Source: Pedobacter sp. (GTDB taxonomy: Bacteria > Bacteroidota > Bacteroidia > Sphingobacteriales > Sphingobacteriaceae). Taken from it: 64,000 nucleotides of DNA. Position numbers and translations under genes: made by a program. The stretch lies in NCBI GenBank assembly GCA_031119475.1, contig JAVHXV010000007.1:1-64000 (forward strand), read 5' to 3'. Under the pieces are notes generated by a model. It was not told the origin of the DNA. It saw only the letters and a program-made list of their open reading frames with translations, and did no database searches. How positions within the stretch are numbered: the stretch's first letter is position 1; each line of letters begins with the position of its first letter. Positions 24,185-35,013 of this stretch are shown here, piece after piece.

Positions 24185-26065
24185 ATGGCAGAACCGATTT
24201 ATAACGAAGATAGTATCAAATCGCTTGACTGGCAGGAGCACATCCGCCGCAGGCCCGGCATGTATATTGGTAAATTGGGCGATGGTTCGGCACAGGACGA
24301 TGGGATCTATGTGCTGTTGAAAGAGATCATCGATAACTCGATTGATGAGTTCATGATGGGCGCAGGTAAAACGATAGACATTACTTTGAGCGACCATAAA
24401 GTAAATATCCGTGATTATGGCCGTGGCATTCCCTTGGGGAAAGTGATCGATTGCGTGTCAAAGATGAATACCGGCGGTAAATACGACAGCAATGCCTTCC
24501 AAAAATCGGTAGGCATGAACGGTGTAGGTACAAAAGCGGTTAATGCCCTATCGACTACTTTTGTGGTGCAGAGCTACCGCGATGGGAAAACTAAGAAAGT
24601 GGAATTCAGCAAGGGCCTGGTTACGTTGGAACATTCCGAAATCGAGACCACCCAGCGCAACGGTACGGCCATTACCTTCTATCCCGACGATACCATTTTT
24701 AGGAACTACCACTATATTCCAGATTTTGTAGAAAGCATGATCTGGAACTATGTTTTCCTGAATACCGGATTGACCATCAATTTCAATAACCAAAAATATT
24801 TTTCTGAACGGGGCCTATACGACCTGCTGACCAAAGAAAACAAGCCTGAAGAAATCCGTTACCCGATCATCCACCTCAAAGGGCATGACATCGAAGTGGC
24901 GATGACGCATGGCCAGCAATATGGTGAAGATTACCATTCGTTTGTAAATGGACAGTATACTACCCAAGGAGGAACACACCAGGCCGCTTTTCGTGAAGCG
25001 GTGGTGAAGACCGTTAGGGAATTTTATAAGAAAGAATTTGATGCCAATGATGTGAGGGCATCTATCATCGCTGCGGTAGCCATCCGCGTGCAGGAACCTG
25101 TTTTCGAATCGCAGACCAAAACCAAGCTTGGATCGGAAAAGATTGCGCCCGAAGGGCAATCGGTACGTACGTTCATCAATGATTTTGTGAAGAAGGAGCT
25201 CGATGATTACCTCCATAAGCATGCCGATGTTGCCGATGCACTATTAAAAAGGATCCTGCAATCGGAACGGGAGCGAAAGGATATTGCGGGCATCAAAAAA
25301 CTGGCCAATGACCGAGCGAAGAAAGCATCGCTGCACAATAAAAAATTAAGGGATTGTAAAGTCCATTTCAACAGCACGCACGAGCGCAGGTATGAAACCA
25401 CGCTTTTTATTACCGAAGGCGATTCTGCCTCGGGATCCATTACCAAATCTAGGGATGTAGATTGCCAAGCAGTTTTTAGCCTGAAGGGAAAGCCCTTGAA
25501 CTGTTACGAGCTGACCAAAAAAGTAGTCTATGAAAACGAAGAGTTCAACTTGTTGCAGCACGCCCTTAACATTGAAGATGGGCTCGAAGGCCTGCATTAC
25601 AATAACATCGTGATTGCTACCGATGCCGATGTTGATGGTATGCACATCCGTTTGCTCATGATGACCTTTTTCCTGCAGTTCTTTCCAGACCTGGTTAAGG
25701 CAGGCCATGTCTACATTTTGCAGACCCCATTATTTAGGGTGAGGAACAAAAAGGAAACCATTTATTGCTACAGCGAAGAAGAACGAAAGGCAGCCATCGA
25801 AAAATTGGGCAATCGACCAGAGATTACCCGGTTTAAAGGTCTTGGTGAAATTTCTCCAGATGAATTTGGCCTCTTTATCGGAAAAGATATCCGCTTGGAC
25901 CCAGTAATCCTAAAAGAACAGACTATCAAAAGCCTGTTGGAATACTACATGGGCAAAAATACACCAGAGCGGCAACAGCACATCATCAAAAATCTGCGCA
26001 TAGAAAAAGATGAACTAGAAGAAGAAAAAGTTGTGGTGGAGGAAACTGAATTGGTTGGTGGTTAG
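24185..26065 (+). CDS. parE: DNA topoisomerase IV subunit B
   Basis: The 626-residue protein is a type IIA topoisomerase ATPase subunit. It has the N-terminal [11 protein letters not shown], the ATP-site EIIDNSIDE (Glu47, Asn51), the glycine loop [14 protein letters not shown], the TOPRIM motifs [11 protein letters not shown] and [10 protein letters not shown], and RFKGLGEI near the end. With ParC it decatenates and relaxes DNA. ATG at 24185 gives the standard start MAEPIY; an in-frame start at 24146 would place 13 extra residues over the promoter region. The matching parC lies 11.5 kb downstream on the same strand. The stop codon falls inside a GGTTGGTGGTTAG word that pairs with the repeat behind it. 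Confidence 0.92.
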   Translation: MAEPIYNEDSIKSLDWQEHIRRRPGMYIGKLGDGSAQDDGIYVLLKEIIDNSIDEFMMGAGKTIDITLSDHKVNIRDYGRGIPLGKVIDCVSKMNTGGKYDSNAFQKSVGMNGVGTKAVNALSTTFVVQSYRDGKTKKVEFSKGLVTLEHSEIETTQRNGTAITFYPDDTIFRNYHYIPDFVESMIWNYVFLNTGLTINFNNQKYFSERGLYDLLTKENKPEEIRYPIIHLKGHDIEVAMTHGQQYGEDYHSFVNGQYTTQGGTHQAAFREAVVKTVREFYKKEFDANDVRASIIAAVAIRVQEPVFESQTKTKLGSEKIAPEGQSVRTFINDFVKKELDDYLHKHADVADALLKRILQSERERKDIAGIKKLANDRAKKASLHNKKLRDCKVHFNSTHERRYETTLFITEGDSASGSITKSRDVDCQAVFSLKGKPLNCYELTKKVVYENEEFNLLQHALNIEDGLEGLHYNNIVIATDADVDGMHIRLLMMTFFLQFFPDLVKAGHVYILQTPLFRVRNKKETIYCYSEEERKAAIEKLGNRPEITRFKGLGEISPDEFGLFIGKDIRLDPVILKEQTIKSLLEYYMGKNTPERQQHIIKNLRIEKDELEEEKVVVEETELVGG

Positions 26066-26116
26066 CCCAGGCACTAAACAACTAACCAACCAAACAACTA
26101 ACCAAACAACTAACCA
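26047..26116. repeat. Word repeat with arm in the parE 3' end (AACTAACC type)
   Basis: The last parE codons read TTGGTTGGTGGTTAG, and the gap behind contains CTAACCAACCAA and two further AACTAACCA words. The coding arm and the intergenic arm are complementary, so the parE message can form a hairpin across its stop codon. It may serve as a terminator between the convergent parE and BrkB-like genes. Confidence 0.7.
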
Positions 26117-26117
26117 C

Positions 26118-27113
26118 CTATGTAGGACAATCAACTGTATCCTCAGGATGCTGGGGAGGTAGGACATCGACTTTTTTCTCTACCACGATTGTTTTGAGGT
26201 GTACCGCATATTTGGAGGGTTCAATGGCGATGCTGTATTTTTCGGCGTAGGCCTGTGTAAATTCTGCTCCGAAATAGAGAATGATCGAGGTATAGTAAAT
26301 CCAGACCAAGATCACGATAATAGAACTGGCCGCACCAAAGGCTGAACCTGGATTGCCTTTTTCGATGTAGATGCCAATGGCATACTTGCCAATGCTAAAG
26401 AGAATGGCGGTAAACAATGCGCCGATCAGTGCAGGCTTCCATTTCAGGTTTACATCTGGGAGCACCTTGAAAATAATGGCAAAAATGGTGGTCACCACCG
26501 CTAGGGTGAGGGCATTGGTCAAGATCAGCATAAAAAATTCAGAGATGGCAGAAATACCGATCTTCCCCGCATAGAGTTCGAGTTTATTGCCGATGCCCAC
26601 CACAATGCTATTGATCACCAGCGATACCAACAGCAAAAAACCCAATGATGCAATCAGGGAGAAAGACAGCAACCTGTTGGTCACCAATTTTAACCATCCT
26701 TTTTTAGGCACGGCCTTTACTTTCCAGATGAGGTTGATGCTGTCCTGGATTTCGATAAAAATGGCGGTAGAACCAACAATCAATGTTCCAATCCCGATGA
26801 TCAGGCCAAAAGTGCTTTTTCCCGTTAGGTTGGCATTCTCTACAAATTTCCTTAGCTCCTCAGCCGCGTCGAGCCCAATAAATTTGGTAATCTCGCCAAA
26901 GAGCTTGGTGTTGGGATCCATGTTGTCGCCCAAAAATAGACTGGCCGCAGAAATGATGATGATGATCAATGGGGTAAGCGAGAAAATGGTGTAGTAGGCG
27001 AGCGCAGCACTCAACTTCATCACGCGGTCTTCCATAAAGCCCTTTCCGGCAGCGATGAAAAGATGATAAACGCTGACAAAGAAATTTTTCGTCTTTTGAA
27101 CCAGATTAGTCAT
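26118..27113 (-). CDS. YihY/BrkB-family inner-membrane protein
   Basis: The 331-residue protein has six hydrophobic helices. It shows the family motifs RVMKLSAALAYYTIFSLTPLI near the first helix, STAIFIEIQDSINLIWKV, VLPDVNLKWKPALIGALFTAILFSIGKY, and GAASSIIVILVWIYYTSIILYFGAEFTQAYAEKY. Earlier names as virulence factor or RNase BN are not supported. ATG at 27113 is preferred; a start at 27140 would overlap the upstream tamL stop. It lies four bases downstream of tamL and is therefore probably the third gene of the tamB-tamL transcript. Confidence 0.87.
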   Translation of the reverse strand: MTNLVQKTKNFFVSVYHLFIAAGKGFMEDRVMKLSAALAYYTIFSLTPLIIIIISAASLFLGDNMDPNTKLFGEITKFIGLDAAEELRKFVENANLTGKSTFGLIIGIGTLIVGSTAIFIEIQDSINLIWKVKAVPKKGWLKLVTNRLLSFSLIASLGFLLLVSLVINSIVVGIGNKLELYAGKIGISAISEFFMLILTNALTLAVVTTIFAIIFKVLPDVNLKWKPALIGALFTAILFSIGKYAIGIYIEKGNPGSAFGAASSIIVILVWIYYTSIILYFGAEFTQAYAEKYSIAIEPSKYAVHLKTIVVEKKVDVLPPQHPEDTVDCPT

Positions 27114-27117
27114 GTCA

Positions 27118-29439
27118 TTAAAACGGATAGCCGATGCCAATGTTTAAAATAAAATTTTCTTTGCGCCAGGTTTTGCTGCCAAAATCTACGTCGTCGAGTA
27201 CCCAACGTTGCCCTTTTGGCAAGTAAGGCTTTCTGATGGGGAAGGCGCCATCAAGGCGGATCACAAAAATCTGCGCATCGATCCTGACACCAGCTCCGGT
27301 ACCTACGGCCAGTTCGCTCAATGCACGGCTCAACTTAAATCCAGAACCAGGCCTGGCACTTCCCGGTACGCCGGGCTTGCCCATATCTTCTTTTCTGAGC
27401 CAGATGTTTCCCGCATCAACAAAGAGTGCGCCCTGCAGCGGACCGGCAATTTTAAACCTCAATTCGGAGTTGAGCATGATCTTGATATCGCCGCCCTGGT
27501 CGGCAAAAGTTTGGGTCTGGTCTACCTCATAAGTCCCCGGACCTAGGGACCGCGCCCTAAATGCCCGGATATCATTACTTCCCCCTGCAAAAAACTGACG
27601 TACAAAAGGCAACGAAGTACTGTTGCCATAGGCATAGCCATAACCTAGGTTTAAGCGGTTGGCCCACACCAATCCATTGGTATTAATTTTATGGTAATTC
27701 CTCAGGTCGGTTTCAAATCGGATGAACTGGGTAAGCGGAACACCAAACAACGTACGTTTGCCATCGGCATTCTTGGAAACAAAAGCGCCCCACAGGTTTC
27801 CGCCAGTTTCGACACCACCAAAAAAGTAGGTGGTATTTCTCCTGCGGTCTTCCATCTGGTTGGAGTAGGTAAAATTGTAATTGCTTCCAATAATGAACTG
27901 CTCTTCCAACGTGTTTTCAAGCCCTGGCGTTTTTTTGAACAAGGCTTCCAGCGCCGCAGAATCCCGATCAGATGGCTGCACCAGGTTAATGGAAATCGGG
28001 TTCAGGTTGTGCTCTTTCCTTGCATTTTCTTTCCAGTTATAGCCCAATTCTCCTTTAAAAGAAACAAGCTTGTATACCGTATCCCTTCCCAGCAATTGGG
28101 CAGATAGGGAAGCTACCGTTTTCGGAATAAAGGCATTGGTTACCTTAGGTTTAAAGAATGGTACAATAAATTGCGGAAAAGTTAATTTTCCCTCCGCAGA
28201 GAACGAATAGGAACCAATGGTTTCTCCTTTTCCGCTTACCTGGGTCTCTGTACCCGCGCCAAGGCTTACATCCAATTGCTCGGCTCCCCTAAACAGGTTT
28301 CTCGTGGTCTGCGTAACCTTTACCTCAGAGCCCACAAAGTTGTTCGATTTGCTGGTCCCGGTAACCGAAAAGGTCAACGAATTTTTTTTGAGCGGCGTAA
28401 GATAGATGTTCAGGTTCAGCTGATTGTTCTTGAAACTGTCGATCGGCAAAAATTCTGCCCGTACATCCTGGAAAGCGCCAATGTTCACCATCCTGTTCAA
28501 GGAGAGGTTATGGTCGCGGCGGTTGTAGTTTTCTCCCTTCTTAAAGAACACCAAACGATCAAAAAGCTTGGGCTTAAAGGTATTGCGGTTATCGTAGATC
28601 TTAAAGTCGTTGTATTCCAAAGGCTTTAACCTTCTGAGCATGCTGTCCCTTCTCAGCGTATAATTGGGGTAGATGTTGATGTTGTCGATCGTATAGGGCT
28701 TTAGGGAAGCATCTGGGGCCGTAGTTTTGATGTTCACCCGTACATCGACCATATTCTTGCCAATCGTACTGTCTACCTGCAGGATGAGGTAATCCGGACT
28801 AAAATAAAAATAGCCGTTTTCTTTCAGGTCATTGTCAATTCTTATCCTTTCATTTTTATAGGTCTCGAGATCATAAAAATCACCAGCCTTTAAAAGTGTT
28901 TTATCCTTATTGATATTGATGAGATGCGTAAGCGTTCCGGTGTCTTTAGGAAAAGTAATGCTATTGATCTTATACCTGATGCCGGTATTGGCGGTATAAA
29001 TGGCCTTTCCTTTTTTCTTTTTGATTACCGTATCGCCAGTTACTTCTGCCTGGAGATAGCCCTGACTGATCAGGTAGCTTTTGAGTACATCGTTATTGTA
29101 CTTGATCTTTACATCGCTCATCAGCACGGGAGGTTCTCCCAATTTGTTCTTGATCCAGTTGCCGAAACCTTTTGGTTTTACACTATCTCCCGCCAGGTTA
29201 TAGAAAAAGAGCTTATACCTGAAGCCCAGGAAAGAATGGTTGGGGCGGGGCCTGGTTTTCGATTCCAACGTTTTTTTGACCTGTTTCTGGTTATCAATCT
29301 TGGCAGATGAATCCGGATTAATGATGACTTCAGCGCCGGTATAAAGGTATTGTCCAGGTTTAAGGCGCCTGGTGGAACTGCAGCCTGCAATAAACAGGCA
29401 AGCCAATAAAAATATCCAGAGTCTAGTTAGTGGTTTCAT
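27118..29439 (-). CDS. tamL: TamL: lipoprotein-type TamA/BamA-family outer-membrane protein
   Basis: The 773-residue protein has a lipoprotein signal with lipobox FIAGC (Cys20). POTRA-like repeats follow (residues about 90-330), then a C-terminal Omp85 beta barrel with the motif RQFFAGGSNDIRAFRARSLGPG and the final aromatic strand ending IGIGYPF. Bacteroidetes encode a lipidated TamA relative, TamL, next to TamB; this gene fits by signal, length and position. With TamB it is thought to move phospholipid or help insert proteins in the outer membrane. It starts inside the end of tamB (17-base overlap), which implies coupled translation. Confidence 0.87.
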   Translation of the reverse strand: MKPLTRLWIFLLACLFIAGCSSTRRLKPGQYLYTGAEVIINPDSSAKIDNQKQVKKTLESKTRPRPNHSFLGFRYKLFFYNLAGDSVKPKGFGNWIKNKLGEPPVLMSDVKIKYNNDVLKSYLISQGYLQAEVTGDTVIKKKKGKAIYTANTGIRYKINSITFPKDTGTLTHLININKDKTLLKAGDFYDLETYKNERIRIDNDLKENGYFYFSPDYLILQVDSTIGKNMVDVRVNIKTTAPDASLKPYTIDNINIYPNYTLRRDSMLRRLKPLEYNDFKIYDNRNTFKPKLFDRLVFFKKGENYNRRDHNLSLNRMVNIGAFQDVRAEFLPIDSFKNNQLNLNIYLTPLKKNSLTFSVTGTSKSNNFVGSEVKVTQTTRNLFRGAEQLDVSLGAGTETQVSGKGETIGSYSFSAEGKLTFPQFIVPFFKPKVTNAFIPKTVASLSAQLLGRDTVYKLVSFKGELGYNWKENARKEHNLNPISINLVQPSDRDSAALEALFKKTPGLENTLEEQFIIGSNYNFTYSNQMEDRRRNTTYFFGGVETGGNLWGAFVSKNADGKRTLFGVPLTQFIRFETDLRNYHKINTNGLVWANRLNLGYGYAYGNSTSLPFVRQFFAGGSNDIRAFRARSLGPGTYEVDQTQTFADQGGDIKIMLNSELRFKIAGPLQGALFVDAGNIWLRKEDMGKPGVPGSARPGSGFKLSRALSELAVGTGAGVRIDAQIFVIRLDGAFPIRKPYLPKGQRWVLDDVDFGSKTWRKENFILNIGIGYPF

Positions 29440-32400
29440 CTTTTGGTTTTTGTTCCATTTGGTTTCTCATTTTTTTCTTTCTGCTCTGGAAAATTTCCCT
29501 GAACTTGTTGTAATCTACCACGAGCGTAAAGCCCAATCCCGTTTCAATGATCTGGCCCTCAATAATGCCCTCATTTTGGTTCCGCCTGTAAAATCTCAGC
29601 CTATACCGGCCATCAGCTGATAAGGCATAATCGACGTTCACATTTCCGGCAATGTTCGATGAGCTTTGTCCAGGTGTCTTTGGCCCTTCCAATCCGAACG
29701 AACTGCCTACGGTTACGGTAAGGCGGTCGTTCAGTAATTTTTTTGAAAGACCAACTTCAAGGTCTGTTTTCTGTTCCAGTGTTCCGGTCGAGTAATCTTC
29801 AGAAGAATTGACACCGAAATTCAGATCAACCCCCTGGATCAGGTCTGACGCCAGGTTGTTCAACTGCTCGGTCAACAATTTGCTCACGCTGGAACGGGCA
29901 AGGGTAGATACACCGCCTCCACCGCCGGCCAAGCTTTGGAAAGGATTGTTGGCAATAAACCTGTTCAGGGCCAATAGCGCAAAAACCTGTTTGTTCAGTT
30001 CGTTCGGATCACGGTTTACGTTCTGAAGTTTGGTATAGACCGTACCTTCCAAAGCATTCCGCTGATTTTCTGGCAGATCGATCTTAAACGAAATAGTCGG
30101 TTTCAGCAGTTCATCTTTCATGTACAGGTAAACTTGGAAAGGAAGCTTGGTTTTTGCCCTGATATTATCCGGCTCGTTAATCAGGTCGATCGGAGCGGCC
30201 ATCACTTCATATAGCGCAGTCAGGTTTACCGTTGCTGCGGTCGGCTCTCCTGTCCATACAATGTTGCTGCCCTTTACCAATTTGAACTGTTTTTTGGTAA
30301 ATGGTCCGACAGAAAGGTTATATGAGCCTTCGGTAATCTCATATCTTCCCGTTAGGCTGATCTTGCCACTTGGGTCAATGGCCGCATTCAGGTTCGCGTC
30401 GCCTTTTACGGTCAGCGCATCTCCGTTCTGAGGGTCAACGATTACGTTCAGTTCCGCATCTGGATCTATGGTAATGGCGGCCACCAAATTCAGTCCCTTC
30501 ATGGGCGATTTGCTTACGCTATCTACTTTCAAAGGTACTTGGCCATTAAAAGGGGGAGCATCTGCATCGATAAACTGCACAATGCCATCTTGATCAATTA
30601 CCGTAGGGTCGAAGATCGGAACGGCATAATAAAATTTGGTGCCCTTATTGATCTTCACGTTCAGGTTTACATCAGGCTGGTTGATGTCCCCACGTACCTT
30701 GATCGTACTGGTCAGGTAGACCGTTCCGTAGAACATGTCATTATCGGCGGCTGTCGAGTTAATTGCTCTAAAGTTATCAGTCTTTATGTCAAGGTTAAAC
30801 CTGATGTCCTTAAAGTTTGAAGTATAGATCATGCCATCGATCACCGCTTTTTTATTGAGCGAGTCGACCAAGGTAAAATCATCAAACCTGATGCCTTCAT
30901 TATTGAAGGTAATCTGCTGATCTGGCATGCTGAAATAGGAATTGATGTAGGCCACGTTAAACGATGCATCGTTAAATTTGATGGCACCGAGGATCTTAGG
31001 CTCAGTCAATGCGCCTTTCACCGTAAATTGCCCGCTCACCGTACCTTTTCCCTGCCTGATCTGTCCGGCAGATACGCTTTCGATCTCCCTGAGGTCAATT
31101 TTGTCAATGTTGACCACAAGATCCAGCGCACTTTGTGGCGCAGTGTAATAATAGCCGCTGGCGCGGAGTTCATGTGCACCTTTCAATCTGGCATCGACCT
31201 GGAACGCATTGTCCCGGTTATTGTTGATGGCAATGGTCAGATCGCCAAGTTCATCTTTCTGATAACGCAACTTGCTGATGTTAAGATCGGCTTCAAATTT
31301 CGGATTGTCGACCAGGTCCTTCACATCAATGCCGCCATTAATGGTCCCCCCGATCATGGTGGTATCTGTTTCGGCAAAGCGGGTGAGGGTTTCGATCCTA
31401 AAATCCTTAAATTCTACGCGCAATGGGGAATTTGGGGTGTTGTTCCGGCTATTGATGCTCAACAGTTGCTGGTCTCTGCTCAGGTTAAACTGATTGGCCA
31501 AAATGCCCGACTGCCCGAACTGGATAAAGTTCTCTGGCGAGATGGTCCATTTTTGGTAATCCAGCAATAATTTGCCCGGATCGATATTGAACCTGAAATC
31601 CTTTTGGATGGAACGGAAAATACCACCGATCACATAACGGTCCTTACGTTGGCGGTCGCGCAGATAAATGTTAAGGTCCAGTTGATTGTTGGCCGCACTT
31701 CCTGAAATCTCAGAATTAAACAGGGCAATAGACGGACTTTGGACACCCTTGATGGTAAGGTTATAATTTAGCCTGCGGTCGTTGTTGTTTACCGCAATGC
31801 GGATGCTGTCGACGTTGAAGTCATTGTAGACCACTTTCGGGAAAGTGCCATTTAAGATCAGGCTGTCTTTCTGGGTATCGATTAGGCCATTGATACTGGA
31901 TGGGACGAACGTTGTCAACTGCGGTACAAAATCTTTCAGGAACTTCGGATTATAGATGTGCACAGAAAATTTCACCCGCTGGTCTGGAATATTGGTAATG
32001 GTGCCAAACTGGTAATATTTGTTGATCTGGTTTACAATGGCATTGCCAATCTTGCTCAACTGATATTTCCCCGATACCTGTGCGCTCAGAAGTTCCGAAT
32101 GCAGGTCGAGGCTATTCGATGTAGCCGTAGAAACCGCTTTGAGCTGTATGGTGTCTACATTAAAGCGCCGCCCATCCTTAACCACTTGAAGGCCAGTGGC
32201 AAAAACGGTTCCATTGAGGTAATCTACATCCGCAGTGGTCATGTCAGCTTTGATGTTGCCCATCAGCCTCAGTTCGGTGCTGCTAAAGTTCAGTTTTTGG
32301 AGGTCGATCTGCTTGAGGTTAACATTGGCCTGAATAGCTGGATATTTTCCGGCCAGGTTAATTTTCGCGTCCAGGTTAAAGTTGGCATTGTCATCTGGCA

Positions 32401-34405
32401 TGCTGGCTTTTACGTTGATGCGCTGTGCGGCATAGGTTCCAGTCAGGTCGAGATTGCGGTAGTTGTATTTGTTATATTGCGCACTCAATACCTTCGCGGT
32501 GAACCTGGCATTGATATTTTTTGGATCAAGACCACTACCAGCTACATTGGCACGTAAGCTTACCCGGCCAATGGTCTGCTGCTGCCTGATCAACCGTCCA
32601 ACATTAAAGTTGTTCAAACTGATATTGGCCTTGTAATTTTCCCTGCCTTTTGGTCCATTCATGCTGGCCACAATGGCGGCTCCGCCCATGTCGGTCTGGA
32701 TATTGAGGTTGGTGTTGAAGTTGGTCAATGAACCCTTAAAGTTACCCTTTGCATTCACATAGTTTGGCAATTGGATGTTGGGCGGCAAAGTCTTCTTCGG
32801 AATAACGACCAGAAGATCACCCTTGGTGAGCGATAGACGTTTGATCTGAAGATCAAGATAGGTCTTATTGACATCAGGCAAACCAGCAGCACGGCCACTG
32901 ATATCGATGTTCGTATTCTTTAGCCCGCTAACCTGTAACTGCGGAATATTCAGGTTGTTCAGGTAACCGTTGATGTTGGCATTGACCTTTATTTTCTCGT
33001 TGCGGTAATTGGCGGGAATGGCATTGCTGAAGAAGACCGCATCCCTTAAGCCAACAGTTGTGTTTTTTAAGCTCAGGTTAACCCTTACCCGTTCCGGATG
33101 TTTGGTCAGGTCTTCAAGGGAAGAAAAAGTAAGCTCTGCCTGGCTGTTGATCTGCGTATTGGGCGTGCGCACCACCAGGTCGTTCAGTTTGATCTGTTTG
33201 TCGGTGTAGGTGGCGGCTCCCTTAAGCTCGTTCAAAACGAAGCCACTTTTATCCTTTAGTGCACCTTTGGTAACGTTGGCCATAATGCCCCCATTACTGA
33301 ACACAAAATTTTGGGCACCCAAGCTAAGTCCGGTAATGTTGAGGTGGTTAAAATCGAGCCCTTCGGTTGGTTTGGCTCCTAGGTTATCAAACTGGACCTG
33401 ATTTCCATTAAAGTCGACATTTTGGATCTGCAGGGCCATGGGCGATGTTTGTACCGCAACCGTGTCCTTTACCTTATTGAGGTTATTGGATGGAGCAGGC
33501 TTAAAGGCGAACAGTACTTTGGAGTTGTTCAGTTTGGCCTCATCGGCCCTATATTTATTAAGGGTAAGGTCTATATTCAGGTTGCTCAGTCCCAGCTCAT
33601 TCAGATCAAGAATGGCTTTGGTGGTGGCCAACTGGTCTTCATAGTTAACTTTTACCCTGTCGAACGCAAAATCTTCTACAATAATGTTCGGCAGTTTTCC
33701 GCTCTGCTTCTTGCTGCTGTCAACGGTGTTGGTCAAATGCTGTACCAGCTGTGTGAGCGGCTTCTGTTGCAGATAGGCCAGCGACGAATTTTTGAGGCTC
33801 AGGGCCTTGATCACAAAACGCTGGTTGGCCAGGTCAAAATCTTTGATCTTGGTGCGGAATTCACCTAGATAGACCTTTACATCGTTTCCTGCAACGTCAT
33901 CATGGTATTTAAGGCCGATGTCGGTAAACAACAATTTATCGATCCTAAACTTTAGTGGGGCAGAGGCCTCCGTGCCTTCAGGTTTTTTCTCTTCCGACAT
34001 GAAGGCATCTACCAGAAACGAAAAGTTAAATGCCGTATCCGGATCGATCCTTTTTACGTTGGCACGGATGTTCTTGAGTTCCAAGTTGTTGACTTCGACC
34101 GTGTTTTTGAGCAGTTTGAAGAGGCTGATGTCGGCCTGTAATTTTTCTGCATACAATAAGGTATCCCCCTTGCGGTCTTCGATATAGAATTTGTTGAGCA
34201 CCACATCCTTTGGAAAGGCAATTTTAACACTCTCTAGCCTGATTTCGGTTTTGGTCTTCTTTTTGAGATAGGTGATGGCCCGATCTTTTACAAAATTCTG
34301 GACCGCTGGAATATTTAGGGACAGGGCAAGCAAGACCACCAACAGGATGATGCTGCCAATAGTCCATAAAAGAATTTTTAATCCTTTGCGTAGATACTTA
34401 TTCAA
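29423..34405 (-). CDS. tamB: TamB: translocation and assembly module inner-membrane protein
   Basis: At 1660 residues this is the largest protein of the window. A single N-terminal transmembrane segment (residues about 12-30) is followed by an AsmA-like start (TEIRLESVKIAFPKDVVLNKFYIEDRKGDTLLY). A very long run of beta-helical repeats follows, and the C-terminal TamB (DUF490) domain includes LTGRYEITEGSYNLSVGPFTKKQF and IDLPENQRNALEGTVYTKLQNVNRDPNELNKQVF. TamB bridges the two membranes as a hydrophobic groove and is implicated in lipid transport and outer-membrane biogenesis. It is the first gene of tamB-tamL-brkB on the minus strand, divergent from cdd. Confidence 0.92.
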   Translation of the reverse strand: MNKYLRKGLKILLWTIGSIILLVVLLALSLNIPAVQNFVKDRAITYLKKKTKTEIRLESVKIAFPKDVVLNKFYIEDRKGDTLLYAEKLQADISLFKLLKNTVEVNNLELKNIRANVKRIDPDTAFNFSFLVDAFMSEEKKPEGTEASAPLKFRIDKLLFTDIGLKYHDDVAGNDVKVYLGEFRTKIKDFDLANQRFVIKALSLKNSSLAYLQQKPLTQLVQHLTNTVDSSKKQSGKLPNIIVEDFAFDRVKVNYEDQLATTKAILDLNELGLSNLNIDLTLNKYRADEAKLNNSKVLFAFKPAPSNNLNKVKDTVAVQTSPMALQIQNVDFNGNQVQFDNLGAKPTEGLDFNHLNITGLSLGAQNFVFSNGGIMANVTKGALKDKSGFVLNELKGAATYTDKQIKLNDLVVRTPNTQINSQAELTFSSLEDLTKHPERVRVNLSLKNTTVGLRDAVFFSNAIPANYRNEKIKVNANINGYLNNLNIPQLQVSGLKNTNIDISGRAAGLPDVNKTYLDLQIKRLSLTKGDLLVVIPKKTLPPNIQLPNYVNAKGNFKGSLTNFNTNLNIQTDMGGAAIVASMNGPKGRENYKANISLNNFNVGRLIRQQQTIGRVSLRANVAGSGLDPKNINARFTAKVLSAQYNKYNYRNLDLTGTYAAQRINVKASMPDDNANFNLDAKINLAGKYPAIQANVNLKQIDLQKLNFSSTELRLMGNIKADMTTADVDYLNGTVFATGLQVVKDGRRFNVDTIQLKAVSTATSNSLDLHSELLSAQVSGKYQLSKIGNAIVNQINKYYQFGTITNIPDQRVKFSVHIYNPKFLKDFVPQLTTFVPSSINGLIDTQKDSLILNGTFPKVVYNDFNVDSIRIAVNNNDRRLNYNLTIKGVQSPSIALFNSEISGSAANNQLDLNIYLRDRQRKDRYVIGGIFRSIQKDFRFNIDPGKLLLDYQKWTISPENFIQFGQSGILANQFNLSRDQQLLSINSRNNTPNSPLRVEFKDFRIETLTRFAETDTTMIGGTINGGIDVKDLVDNPKFEADLNISKLRYQKDELGDLTIAINNNRDNAFQVDARLKGAHELRASGYYYTAPQSALDLVVNIDKIDLREIESVSAGQIRQGKGTVSGQFTVKGALTEPKILGAIKFNDASFNVAYINSYFSMPDQQITFNNEGIRFDDFTLVDSLNKKAVIDGMIYTSNFKDIRFNLDIKTDNFRAINSTAADNDMFYGTVYLTSTIKVRGDINQPDVNLNVKINKGTKFYYAVPIFDPTVIDQDGIVQFIDADAPPFNGQVPLKVDSVSKSPMKGLNLVAAITIDPDAELNVIVDPQNGDALTVKGDANLNAAIDPSGKISLTGRYEITEGSYNLSVGPFTKKQFKLVKGSNIVWTGEPTAATVNLTALYEVMAAPIDLINEPDNIRAKTKLPFQVYLYMKDELLKPTISFKIDLPENQRNALEGTVYTKLQNVNRDPNELNKQVFALLALNRFIANNPFQSLAGGGGGVSTLARSSVSKLLTEQLNNLASDLIQGVDLNFGVNSSEDYSTGTLEQKTDLEVGLSKKLLNDRLTVTVGSSFGLEGPKTPGQSSSNIAGNVNVDYALSADGRYRLRFYRRNQNEGIIEGQIIETGLGFTLVVDYNKFREIFQSRKKKMRNQMEQKPKDETTN

Positions 34406-34523
34406 GCGGTTAAAATTGAGATGATAAACAAATATGATTCAGTTGCTAAACAAATACGTTGTGAAAAAGTTCTGTGCGTAGAAAAAAATAGATGAGATTT
34501 CTAAATATTCAGTATGTTTAACC

Positions 34524-35012
34524 ATGGCGAGACGGATATTAAATATCAATTATGAAGTTTTCCAAGGATTGGAAAGGCTTTCTGAAGAAGATAAAGTTTT
34601 ATGTCAACAGGCAGTCGATGCCCTGGCAACATCCTATTCTCCCTATTCGAAATTCAGGGTGGGCACGGCGGTGTTGTTGGATAACGGACAAGTGGTATTG
34701 GGGAGCAACCAGGAAAATGTGGCCTATCCATCTGGCCTTTGCGCAGAACGTGTAGCACTTTTTGGTATCGGTGCAACTTATCCTGACCGGACCATCAGGG
34801 CCATGGCCATTACCGCACAAACCGATCAGTTCAAGATCGAAGATCCGGTCACTTCCTGTGGTGCCTGTCTGCAGACCATGGCAGAATACGAGAAAAAGCA
34901 AGGCTCGCCAATTGCCGTGCTTTTTTATTGCCTAAATGGAGAAATCCTAAAGGTCGATGGGGTCAGTTCCCTTTTGCCATTCGGGTTTGTGGAGAAAAGG
35001 CTGGAGCAATAG
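34524..35012 (+). CDS. cdd: Cytidine deaminase
   Basis: The 162-residue enzyme has the zinc-site motifs of the homotetrameric class: CAERVAL (Cys73, Glu75 as proton shuttle) and SCGACLQ (Cys112, Cys115). YSPYSKFRVGTAV lies upstream at the nucleoside site. It deaminates cytidine and deoxycytidine to uridine and deoxyuridine in pyrimidine salvage. The 118 bases to the divergent tamB gene contain the promoters of both. The convergent hypothetical gene ends one base after its stop. Confidence 0.93.
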   Translation: MARRILNINYEVFQGLERLSEEDKVLCQQAVDALATSYSPYSKFRVGTAVLLDNGQVVLGSNQENVAYPSGLCAERVALFGIGATYPDRTIRAMAITAQTDQFKIEDPVTSCGACLQTMAEYEKKQGSPIAVLFYCLNGEILKVDGVSSLLPFGFVEKRLEQ

Positions 35013-35013
35013 C

